Shown here piece after piece: positions 1 to 7,515 of a DNA stretch of 64,000 nt. Within the stretch, counting starts at the first letter, position 1, and each line of letters begins with the position of its first letter. The position numbers were made by a program, and so were the translations under genes. The stretch comes from Roseiarcus sp963835885 (GTDB taxonomy: Bacteria > Pseudomonadota > Alphaproteobacteria > Rhizobiales > Beijerinckiaceae): contig CAWIHF010000024.1 of NCBI GenBank assembly GCA_963835885.1, positions 62,001 through 126,000 of the forward strand, given 5' to 3'. A model generated the notes under the pieces. That model worked only from the letters and a program-made list of their open reading frames with translations. It ran no database searches and was not told where the DNA came from.

Positions 1-355
1 GCACGATCTGCCACGAGACGCCGAACTTGTCGGTCAGCCAGCCGCATTGACCGGGCTTTCCGCCCTCGCCGAGCCGCTCCCATAAGCGATCGACCTCGGC
101 CTGGTCGGCGCAATCGACGATCAGCGAGATCGCCGGGGTGAAGGCGAATTGCGGACCGCCGTTCAGCGCGAGGAACCGCCGCCCCTCGACTTCGAACAGG
201 ATGGTCATCACGGCGCCGTTGGGACCGGGGCCGGCGTCGCCGTAGCGCGTGGTCGAGACGATGCGGCCGTTCTCGAATACCGCCAGGTAATGCGCAACGG
301 CTTCCTCCGCCTTGAAATCAAACCAGAGGCAGGGCGTGATCTTCTGCTCGGTCAT
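1..355 (-). CDS. VOC-family (PhnB-like) protein, 5' part only
   Basis: The protein starts MTEQKITPCLWFDFKAEEAV and runs off the left edge after about 118 residues. The beta-strand opening, the FENGRIVSTTRYGDAGPGP loop and the VDRLWERLGEGG helix are typical of the vicinal-oxygen-chelate proteins often named PhnB or 3-demethylubiquinone-9 3-methyltransferase; most members have no proven enzyme activity. The start codon overlaps the stop of the upstream TetR gene (ATGA), so the two are translationally coupled and the regulator probably controls this gene. Missing the C-terminus because of the window edge, not because of a visible mutation. Confidence 0.8.
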   Translation of the reverse strand, partial: MTEQKITPCLWFDFKAEEAVAHYLAVFENGRIVSTTRYGDAGPGPNGAVMTILFEVEGRRFLALNGGPQFAFTPAISLIVDCADQAEVDRLWERLGEGGKPGQCGWLTDKFGVSWQIV

Positions 356-1017
356 GGCGCGTCGCTCCTCTTGCCGACGGGCATCAGCCCCTCGAAATAA
401 CGTTTGAGGTGATCGAGGCAGTCGGCGGCGACTTTTGGGCCATGCCTGGCCTTGGCGAGGACAAAGGCGCCCTGCAGCACCGCCTGGGAAAACAATGCGG
501 CGCTTCCGGGGGTCCATCCGGCCTCAGGCGCGTAGAGCGCCTTCGCCTCCCCGAGGTCGGCTTCGAGACGCTCCGCGTGCTCGCTGATGTAGCGGTCGCA
601 GGCCTGGCGGATCAGGGGATGCGTGTCGTAGGCCTCCTGCACCATCGTGCCGAGCAGGCAGGTGAACTGCGGCAGGTCGCCCTGAAGGATCGCCTTGCGG
701 AAATCGACGTAGCCGAGCGCGCGCTCGCGCGGGTCCGGCAGGCCCATGTAGGGGGCGGCGTCGAAGATCGCCTCGGCGCGGGCGGCGAAATGCGCCGCGG
801 CCGCGACGGCGCAGACTTCCTTGCTGGCGAAATGGTGGAAGAAGGCGCCCTTGGTGAGTCCGGCCTCAGCGCAGATGTCCTCGACACGAGCGGCCGAATA
901 GCCCTTGGAGCGGATCACGTGGACGGCCGCGTCGAGCAGCCTCTCGGCCGAAGCCTCGCCTTTCGCCGCCTTCGCTTCGGCTGACTTTCCCTTCGCCGGG
1001 GTTCGCCGCTTGGTCAT
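352..1017 (-). CDS. TetR-family transcriptional regulator
   Basis: About 221 residues from the ATG at 1017. The N-terminal helix-turn-helix is clear (VEDICAEAGLTKGAFFHHF) after a basic, Lys/Ala-rich leader, followed by the usual variable ligand-binding helices. An in-frame upstream ATG at 1209 would add 64 residues with no family match, and it would also translate through the operator-like palindrome at 1027-1044, so the shorter start is preferred. It forms a two-gene unit with the VOC-family gene, overlapping by 4 nt. Probably an autoregulated local repressor; the ligand is unknown. Confidence 0.85.
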   Translation of the reverse strand: MTKRRTPAKGKSAEAKAAKGEASAERLLDAAVHVIRSKGYSAARVEDICAEAGLTKGAFFHHFASKEVCAVAAAAHFAARAEAIFDAAPYMGLPDPRERALGYVDFRKAILQGDLPQFTCLLGTMVQEAYDTHPLIRQACDRYISEHAERLEADLGEAKALYAPEAGWTPGSAALFSQAVLQGAFVLAKARHGPKVAADCLDHLKRYFEGLMPVGKRSDAP

Positions 1018-1026
1018 GGCGGGTGC

Positions 1027-1044
1027 ATACCAACCAGTCGGTAT
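1027..1044. promoter_or_regulatory. Probable TetR operator
   Basis: An inverted repeat ATACC-N8-GGTAT lies ten bases upstream of the TetR start codon. Its arms and centre (ACCAACCAGTCGGT) resemble operators of small TetR regulators, so it is the likely autoregulatory site. This is inferred from position and symmetry only. Confidence 0.55.
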
Positions 1045-1196
1045 TTCGTCAAGCAGCAATTTGCGGGCCCCAGGCGGCATCCGATTAAGCGTGGCCAGCC
1101 ACTGCGTCGGCACGGGCGCGGGGAATGTTTTGGAATTCCCTGCGCCGGCTAAAAAGATCCCCGCGAGGGACCTGACCTCTGCGACGAGCGACTCCG

Positions 1197-1380
1197 ATGA
1201 CATCGACAATTCAGGACTATGCGATCATCGGAGATGGTCGCAGTTGCGCGCTCGTCGCCGGACGGGTTCGATCGACTCTCTGTGCTGGCCCCGGTTCGAC
1301 AGCGACGCATGTTTTGCGGCGCTGTTGGGTGATGAACGTCACGGTCATTGGCGCATTTCCCGTCGGCATTACGGTGCACC
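1197..1380 (+). pseudogene. Remnant of GH15 glucoamylase/trehalase-family gene (N-terminus only)
   Basis: The frame starting at 1197 reads MTSTIQDYAIIGDGRSCALV. After a frameshift near 1260 the next frame reads RTGSIDSLCWPRFDSDACFA and LLGDERHGHWRIS. Together these match the conserved N-terminus of GH15-family proteins, where the D-G-S-I-D-W-L-C-W-P-R-F-D-S block is nearly invariant (Trp replaced by Ser here). Only about 60 of roughly 600 codons remain, and the following sequence has no further similarity I recognise. This is a dead fragment. It may once have belonged with the GH13 gene at 7.5 kb, since GH15 and GH13 genes often occur together, but that link is speculative. Confidence 0.7.
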
Positions 1381-1660
1381 CGTATTACCTCAATATTATC
1401 AGACGCGCCCCTCCTGCGCGGCTTTTGTTTGCCCGGGTGAGGGCGCCGATCGCCAACTGCACTGAACTGTAATGGCTGTCCTCCGAACTCCTGAGCGCCG
1501 CGAGCCGGACAAAAACCTCAGTTCGCGCGCGTGTCCCTGAGCCCCGAAATCAGGCCGGCGCGCCGCATGCGCGATATTCGCTGTTCCTGCCGGGATTCGG
1601 GAATTCATTCCTCTGCTATCGGGACAAAATCCGCTGTTTCCTCGCCTTATTTATCTCTTA

Positions 1661-2655
1661 GCGCAGGCGTGCCGGCTTTGTCTGGCGGGGCTGACGGTTT
1701 CGATGCAGCGGGACGTGGAGAGACGGCAGGTGTTCGATCTGCCTGACCGGCTGATCGAGGTCACGGAGCATCAGGCCTCGGTCTATTGCTGCGCAGCGTG
1801 CGGCGGAGAGACGAAAGCCGCGTTTCCCGCGGGCGTCGCCTCGCCGGCGCAATACGGGGAGCGCGTCAGGGCGGCGGCGGTCTATCTCAACGTCCATCAG
1901 CTCATTCCCGAAGATCGGGTCGCCGAAGCGATGGGCGATCTGTTCGGAGCATTGCGTCTATGCTCGCAAAGCGTGGCCGATTGGGTGCGCGGCAAGGCTG
2001 CGGCGCTCGCGCCGGTGGCGGCGCAGATCGCGGCGCTCGCGGCGCAAGCGCCGGTGCGCTGCCTCGATGAAACCGGCTTCCGCGTCGCCGGCAAGGGACA
2101 ATGGCTGCACACCGTCGCCACGGAAACCCTGACCCACTATCGCGTGTCGGCCAAACGCGGCGAGATGCCGGAGGGGCTCACGGGCGGAGTCGCGGTTCAT
2201 GACGGCTTCAAGTCTTACTCCGGGCTCACCGACGTCCGTCATGCGCTGTGCAACGCCCATCATCTGCGCGAACTGAAGGCGCTGGTCGAGATCGACCGGG
2301 AGCCGTGGGCCGCACCCATGCGCGATCTCTTGCTCGAGGCCAATCGAGCCGTCGAGAACGCGCGCGAGGCGGGCGCGACCAGTCTGCCCCCGCCCGCGCT
2401 CGAGGGCTTCTTCACCCGCTACTGGGAGATCCTGCGCCAGGGTCTCGCCTTTCACCGCAACTTGCCGCGCCTTCAACGGCATCCCTCGAACCGCGGTCGG
2501 ACAAAACACCGCCCGGACACAACCTGCTCATCCGACTGCACGAGTTCAAAGACGACGTCCTGCGCTTCCTCGTCGACTTCTCCGTCCCCTTCACCAAAAC
2601 CTGGCCGAACAGGCCCTGCGCATGATGAAGGTAAGATGAAGATCTCCGGCGCCTT
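1661..2655 (+). pseudogene. IS66-family transposase (TnpC) remnant
   Basis: Readable from the zinc-finger half CRLCLAGL through VFDLPDRLIEVTEHQASVY, CCAACGGETKAAFPAG and the catalytic-core segment CLDETGFRVAGKGQWLH. The frame breaks near 2518, where PPGHNLLIRLHEFKDDVLRF continues in another frame, and again near 2600 and 2630, where NLAEQALRMMK and KMKISGAFR appear. The N-terminal part and the end after AFR are absent, and no tnpA/tnpB partners or terminal repeats are visible. A decayed, truncated copy. The sequence from 2656 to about 2890 is not recognised. Confidence 0.85.
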
Positions 2656-2909
2656 TCGCTTTGGAATTTGCGAGTTTGCGAGCAAGCTCCTGGAATCCTT
2701 GCGGCTTTTTGGCCGAGATGGCATCGGAATCGCCAACAACGAACGAATTCGCTGTTTTTTTCGCTGTTCGCAGGGAATGGCCCTCGCTGCGCTTTTCTGG
2801 ACCGCTCGCGGATTCGCCGAATTCGCGGAAGGCGTCGACCGTCATTGCAGTGAGCGCAGGACAGCGGCGGCGCCTCTGGATTGCTTCAACCCCCCAAGGA
2901 CGCGGCGTC

Positions 2910-3416
2910 CTACCGCGCCAGCCGCGCCGCGAGCCCGGCGTAGAGCGCGAGCGCGGCGCTGACGACGGCGTCCCAGCCGGCGAGCGACAGGCCGAGGATG
3001 CGCAATTGAACCTCGTCGCAATTGACGACGCGGGCCGAGTTCAAGGACTTCATCAGGTCGTTGACGTCGACCGGGCCGCTGAGCGAGCCGGTGCAGGCGG
3101 TCGGCCCGGGCCACCAGTGCTGCTCGACCCCGACATGGTAGAAGGCGAGCCAGAGGTTGGCGAGAAAGATCAGCGCGAGAATGACGAACAGCGCCCGGGC
3201 GAGCCCGTAGGCGGAGCGGCTGGCGAGCCAGGCGGTCAGCGCGGCGATCGGGGCTCCGGCGTAAAACGCATAACGCTCGGTAAGGCAGAGCTCGCACGGC
3301 GCGAAGCCGAAGCCCTGAAGGATCCAGACCGCGGCGAGCGTGGCCAGCGCCACGGCCAGGATCAGGAGCGCCCGGCGGGTCTGCGACAGCGGCAGGACGA
3401 GATCGATCAGACTCAT
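2910..3416 (-). CDS. dsbB: Disulfide bond formation protein B (DsbB family)
   Basis: A 168-residue inner-membrane protein with four predicted membrane helices. It has the first periplasmic cysteine pair as CELC and a second pair split between PTACTGS and VVNCDE, the layout that lets DsbB reoxidise DsbA and pass electrons to quinone. The start ATG at 3416 overlaps the stop of the upstream YqaA-type gene by one base (TGATG), so translation is probably coupled. Length and Cys spacing are normal for the family. Confidence 0.9.
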   Translation of the reverse strand: MSLIDLVLPLSQTRRALLILAVALATLAAVWILQGFGFAPCELCLTERYAFYAGAPIAALTAWLASRSAYGLARALFVILALIFLANLWLAFYHVGVEQHWWPGPTACTGSLSGPVDVNDLMKSLNSARVVNCDEVQLRILGLSLAGWDAVVSAALALYAGLAARLAR

Positions 3417-3997
3417 CAGAAGACCTTGACCGCAATGACGAAGCCGACGACCACGAGAGCGGCGAAGCCGCCGAGCACCGCCACGAAATTGCGCTCCATC
3501 GCCTGGCGCAGCGGCTCTCCGAGCCACCTCAGCGCCCCCGCCACCAGGAAAAACCGCGCGCCGCGGGTGAGGATCGACAGCCCGACGAACAGCGGGAAAC
3601 TGTAGCCGAGCAGGCCGCTGGTGATGGTGACGAGCTTGTAGGGGATCGGGGTTGCGCCTTTGACGAGAATGACCAGCCAGCCCCATTGCGCATAGGTCAG
3701 CCTCAGCGCCTCCATCTTGGCGCCATAGCCGTAGAGATTGACCAGCCAAAGGCCGAGCGTGCCGTACAGCATCGCGCCGATCGCATAGCCGAGCATTCCG
3801 CCGACGACCGAGGCGACGGTCGCGATCAGCGCGAACCGCCAGGCGCGGTGCGGCTGGGCCAGCGCCATCGGCGCGAGCAGCACGTCGGGCGGGATCGGAA
3901 AGAACGAGCTTTCCGCGAAGGCGATCGCCGCCAGCGCCGCTTCCGCATGCCGGCTTTCGGCGAGCGTTTTGACGCGAGCGTAGAGCGTATCGAACAT
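3416..3997 (-). CDS. YqaA/DedA-type (VTT-domain) membrane protein
   Basis: 193 residues with a short amphipathic N-terminus, then about five hydrophobic segments. The FAESSFFPIPPDVLLAPMAL loop and the GATPIPYKLVTITSG re-entrant motif are hallmarks of VTT/SNARE-associated proteins of the YqaA subgroup. The exact substrate is unsettled; DedA relatives affect membrane lipid flipping and envelope stress. It is the first gene of a two-gene unit with dsbB, which fits an envelope role. Start ATG at 3997. Confidence 0.85.
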   Translation of the reverse strand: MFDTLYARVKTLAESRHAEAALAAIAFAESSFFPIPPDVLLAPMALAQPHRAWRFALIATVASVVGGMLGYAIGAMLYGTLGLWLVNLYGYGAKMEALRLTYAQWGWLVILVKGATPIPYKLVTITSGLLGYSFPLFVGLSILTRGARFFLVAGALRWLGEPLRQAMERNFVAVLGGFAALVVVGFVIAVKVF

Positions 3998-4171
3998 GGG
4001 GATATCCCTCGGCCGCGGCGACCTTTACGCGTTCACTGGCGCCGCGTCCATCGGCATGCGGGCTGCGGGGAACGGGTGCGGCGCCGAAAAATCTCCAAGG
4101 GTGACGAGACGGCCGAACGTTGACCCTCCGCCGCCCCGCGTTCTATAGGACGGCCGTCCGCTCGCGCGCGG

Positions 4172-4256
4172 GCCCCTATGGCGGAACTGGTAGACGCGTC
4201 CGACTCAAAATCGGATTCCGCAAGGAGTGCTGGTTCGATTCCGGCTAGGGGCACCA
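4172..4256 (+). tRNA. tRNA-Leu (anticodon CAA), CCA encoded
   Basis: The acceptor arms GCCCCTA (4172-4178) and TAGGGGC (4246-4252) pair perfectly, followed by discriminator A and a genome-encoded CCA. The anticodon stem TCCGA/TCGGA closes the seven-base loop CTCAAAA, giving anticodon CAA. A long variable arm and the T-loop GGTTCGATTCC are present, so this is a class II tRNA-Leu. A decayed transposase lies about 135 bases beyond its 3' end. Confidence 0.95.
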
Positions 4257-4391
4257 TTCGGAAAGACAAGGGAAATCTCTCTCCCGGTCTTTGTGCCCGG
4301 CATGGAGGCGACGAGTCGCTGCGAGCGTCGAAGTCGCGCGCTTGACCGGCAGATCAGACGACTGCTTGGTCAGCCCAGCGGCCGCGTCGCG

Positions 4392-4903
4392 ATGTACCTG
4401 CGGCACACGACGGCTCGCAAGAACGGCAAGACGCACAGCGACTGGCCTCTGGTGCGCTCGGTGCGTCGCGGCCGCCGAGTGGTGCAGGAGACGGTGGCGC
4501 AGCTTGGCGAGCTCGACGGGCAGGGACGGGCGCGGGCCGGCATCTCGTCGACGACCAAATCTTGCCGGCTGGCCTGCGGCTCGAATGGTCGAGGCGCGCC
4601 GAATGGGACGACTGGTCGCGTCACCGCGAAGGCTGCTATTTGCTGCGCACCACTCTGGAAGACGCTGGAGCAATGGCAGAGCCGCGCCGGTCTCGGCAAC
4701 AGTCCGCGCCCCCTCCTTCAGGAACTCGCCGCCATCACCAGCACCGACGTCATCCTGCCGACGACGGCTCCCGGCCGCGAATTGCGATTGCGCTGCGTCG
4801 TGCGCCCCGATCGCGCCTAAGCGGTCTTGCTCGAGCGGTTCGGTCTCCGCATGCCTACCGCGGCGCGCCAAATGTCGTGCTAACCCTGGGCTTCAAGTAC
4901 TGA
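4392..4903 (+). pseudogene. IS1634-like transposase, internally deleted remnant
   Basis: The first part reads MYLRHTTARKNGKTHSDWPL and VQETVAQLGELDGQGR, the N-terminus of IS4/IS1634-type transposases. Another frame then gives PAGLRLEWSRRAEWDDWSRH and EGCYLLRTTLED. The first frame resumes with LWKTLEQWQSRAGLGNSPR and LRLRCVVRPDRA, followed by a TAA where a Gln codon is expected, and then AVLLERFGLRMP. The middle (over 300 residues, including most of the catalytic region) is gone. A dead, heavily eroded copy just downstream of tRNA-Leu. Confidence 0.8.
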
Positions 4904-4994
4904 AATCACTCGCGCGCGCCCGCAAAACTGCGGATGTTGGGCTAGCGCTGAAGGCTTGCGGCAGCGCCGCCAGGCGCGAAGCGCGCCAGAACGC

Positions 4995-5028
4995 AAAGAG
5001 GGGCGATGGGGGGAGAGCGCCCCTCTTT
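4995..5028. terminator. Intrinsic terminator-like hairpin
   Basis: A perfect 11-bp stem (AAAGAGGGGCG at 4995-5005 paired with CGCCCCTCTTT at 5018-5028) around a 12-base loop. It begins 17 bases beyond the stop of the leftward Flp pilin gene, so it probably ends that transcript. The stem ends in a short T run and no longer U tract follows. Confidence 0.65.
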
Positions 5029-5045
5029 CGTCCTGTCGTCGTTGC

Positions 5046-5207
5046 TCAGTTCAGAGCGTTGCCGACTTCAGTGAACACCGTGCTCACTTTCGATCCGACA
5101 GTCGAAACTGCGGTGATGATGGCGACCGCAATCAAACTCGCGATCAGCGCATATTCGATCGCCGTCGCGCCGCTGTCGTCGCAGATGAAGTTCAAGACGT
5201 GTTTCAT
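5046..5207 (-). CDS. Flp-type (type IVb) pilin subunit
   Basis: A 53-residue protein starting MKHVLNFICDDSGATAIEYA. The Gly-Ala-Thr-Ala-Ile-Glu-Tyr motif is the Flp prepilin cleavage site, with Glu and Tyr at positions 5 and 6 after the Gly, followed by one hydrophobic helix and a short polar tail ending GNALN. AGGAG sits nine bases before the ATG and decides this start over an in-frame upstream one. No TadABC or CpaA genes are in the window, so this is an orphan subunit gene relying on assembly genes elsewhere. Confidence 0.9.
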   Translation of the reverse strand: MKHVLNFICDDSGATAIEYALIASLIAVAIITAVSTVGSKVSTVFTEVGNALN

Positions 5208-5592
5208 GTGTTGCGCTCCTGAAGTTTCGGCGATCGACCTCGATTCGGCCGCCGGACTGCGTGACGAACGACAAGTCATGCGCCACGTGAGGTCGAATAT
5301 TCACGCAATCGATTAATGATTTCTTCCGCCGGAGCGAGCTGCCAGAAAATGTACCAAGTTTGATTTAGGAAAAATGAAACTGATCGCACAGTTACCAAGC
5401 GTTATCATACCGTAATGATGGCACACAGAGTGCTATGCGTACTCCAAACTAACTTATTGCCTAGCAGCAATAATAATGTGATATTTACAAATAATGTATT
5501 GAGTCCACGCTTTGCATGAAAGCGAGACGCTTATGGCGCGCGTTATAAGCCGGTGAGACGATTCCGGAAAACCAATGCTTCAGCGGTCGGCG
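5208..5592. other. AT-rich spacer between two pilin genes
   Basis: No coding potential was found. The stretch from about 5310 to 5520 is clearly richer in A and T than its surroundings and probably holds the promoter of the leftward pilin gene at 5046-5207; no site could be assigned with confidence. Confidence 0.4.
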
Positions 5593-5754
5593 CTAATTCA
5601 GCGCGTTGCCGATATCCACATACACCGTGCTGAGCTGCGTGCCCATCAGCTGCACCCCGGTGACGATGGCCATTGCGATCATGCTGGCGATGAGGGCGTA
5701 TTCGATCGCCGTGGCGCCGTCTTCGCTGCGAATGAGGTTACAAATCAACTGCAT
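5593..5754 (-). CDS. Flp-type (type IVb) pilin subunit, second copy
   Basis: Also 53 residues, starting MQLICNLIRSEDGATAIEYA with the same GATAIEYALIAS cleavage region and the same VDIGNALN tail. It is therefore a paralogue of the gene at 5046-5207, diverged mainly in the N-terminal leader and the centre (VTGVQLMGTQLSTVY). An AGGTGG sequence lies upstream of the ATG. Having two pilin genes side by side in the same direction is common in Flp loci. They are separated by 385 bases, so each probably has its own promoter. Confidence 0.88.
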   Translation of the reverse strand: MQLICNLIRSEDGATAIEYALIASMIAMAIVTGVQLMGTQLSTVYVDIGNALN

Positions 5755-6092
5755 TTGGATCCACCTGGGGTTTCTCGAAACCGGGGCAATCGCGATCTCC
5801 AGTTCCACCGCGTCCGGGCCCTTCGGCAGGGAGCCACAGCGGCGGCAGGCCGTCGTCGTATAGGGCGAAAAGAAAAGCACCTGGAGATTAAACAATTGCT
5901 CTAAGAGCCCGAACGAATTATAAAAGCCATCGCGGTCGGCGCGGTTTAATCTGCTAGCGTTGCTGACAAAACATGAATAAGGCCAGTTACGTAACGTTAT
6001 ATTGAAGCCGACTATTTTTGTCAACGTATCATTGTAGCTCAGGAAGCTAGACCAAAATCCAAGCCGCGCATCACCAGTGTCGAGTCAGCAAG
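5755..6092. other. Intergenic, no gene seen
   Basis: 338 bases between the second pilin gene and the acyltransferase. No credible open frame or RNA gene was recognised; promoter elements for the pilin gene are expected here. Confidence 0.4.
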
Positions 6093-7256
6093 TCACCGCA
6101 CTGCGAAAAACGACGTAACTCTGTCGACGATGCGATGATCGATGGAACGAAGCGATATTATTTGCTGACTTTGGCCGCAGGCAAATCTTAGTCTGCTCAC
6201 TTGGGACGATACAAAGGACACAACGAGCTTTCGTTTGCTCAGGACTCTCAACTCGACAAATGTCCAGGATAGATAGGCCAAGAGGAGACCAAGAGCGACG
6301 CCGCTCAAGGCATTGACGTACCAGATACGAAACGACGGGAACAGGTAAACGATCGTTTGCTGCAATGGAAAGCCGTACAGGTAAAGCCCATAAGAATAAT
6401 CAGCTCCTCTTAAAAGAAATGTCTTTGGTGGATTTTGTAAGCCTAGAAAAACAGTAATGTACGCAGCGGGTAACGTTGACAGATAGATGAAATTCTGATT
6501 GGTGACAAAGATGCAATACGCCAGCGCTGACATGAGGAATAACGATCGGCTGAACGCGATGCGGCGACGCAGAGCATAGAGCGATACGCCAAACAGAAAT
6601 GAAAAAACCAGCAATCCACCAAGAGGACCATACGGAGGCAGATCGCACAGTCCAAATTGAGGAAGAAACGTCTTTGTCAGCACAGCTCCAAATATAATGA
6701 TGAACATCAAGTTTTGACGTGCAGCTATACCAAGCAGTCCAAGAATTAAAATACACATATAACAAGATAGTTCATATGGAATTGTCCATAATTGGGCATT
6801 CACGAAGTTCGGTGTGGGGACGGTTACGAAAACCCCAGGCAGTTGATAATGGATGTCGCCAATCATGTTGAGAAAATAAACGAAAAAACGATTGCTAGCG
6901 AAATAATCTCGCCATGAAACTGTGGTAAGTAAAGGGCCGATGATCAGTGCGGACAGCGCGACCTCGACGGCCAGCGCCGGAAATATACGCATGATCCGGA
7001 GTGTTAGAAATTCCGAGGTCCGGTTGCGCTCAAGGCTGCCCGCGACCAAAAAGCCGCTCAAGGCAAAGAACGATGGCAAGATGAAATAAATCGACGGCCG
7101 GGGAGGGCCGGTCCAAAAATAAATTTCCGCAGCCGGGCCGTAGCATACCAGAACGCTGTGCCAAACAATCACGGAAATCGCGAGAATCAGTCTGAGGTAA
7201 TCAAAGCCGGTCGGGCGGTCTCGGCAGAACTCCAGCTGAGCTTGCAACGATCGCAT
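6093..7256 (-). CDS. Acyltransferase 3 family (OafA/YrhL-like) membrane protein
   Basis: 387 residues from the ATG at 7256, with the family opening FDYLRLILAISVIVWHS, which carries the conserved His of the catalytic region. SIYFILPSFFALSGFLVAG and LRIMRIFPALAVEVALSAL follow, then about ten membrane helices. These enzymes O-acylate surface polysaccharides or lipids using acyl-CoA on the cytoplasmic side. Both length and hydropathy fit. An upstream ATG at 7346 would add 30 residues without a ribosome site, whereas GAAGCGAG precedes 7256. Its AT content is well above that of the neighbours, suggesting acquisition by transfer. Confidence 0.85.
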   Translation of the reverse strand: MRSLQAQLEFCRDRPTGFDYLRLILAISVIVWHSVLVCYGPAAEIYFWTGPPRPSIYFILPSFFALSGFLVAGSLERNRTSEFLTLRIMRIFPALAVEVALSALIIGPLLTTVSWRDYFASNRFFVYFLNMIGDIHYQLPGVFVTVPTPNFVNAQLWTIPYELSCYMCILILGLLGIAARQNLMFIIIFGAVLTKTFLPQFGLCDLPPYGPLGGLLVFSFLFGVSLYALRRRIAFSRSLFLMSALAYCIFVTNQNFIYLSTLPAAYITVFLGLQNPPKTFLLRGADYSYGLYLYGFPLQQTIVYLFPSFRIWYVNALSGVALGLLLAYLSWTFVELRVLSKRKLVVSFVSSQVSRLRFACGQSQQIISLRSIDHRIVDRVTSFFAVR

Positions 7257-7515
7257 GATTGCACTCGCTTCACCCGAGGGTCGGGTGACAACATTGGCAA
7301 TAAGACAGCGTCGCAGTTCATGGGCTTCTAACGCCTTTCCTAACATTGTTGGTTTGCCCGGCGCGAACTCTGACGCCGTACATTGGTTGGCAGCGCAGCC
7401 CGGATCGGGATGCGCTGGCGCTCACGCCGCTTGGCGTTCCGCGGTACGGCCTTGACGTCGCTTTCGACGCGCGGCGGAATGTGGGCGGCCGCAAGCGCGG
7501 CCGAGGGGAGCGCGC

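Noticed and set aside
2656..2890. Possible gene between the IS66 remnant and dsbB
   Set aside because: Open in several frames on both strands but none resembles a known protein, and no ribosome site is present.
4257..4391. Phage or island attachment site after tRNA-Leu
   Set aside because: No integrase and no second copy of the tRNA 3' end was found in the window.
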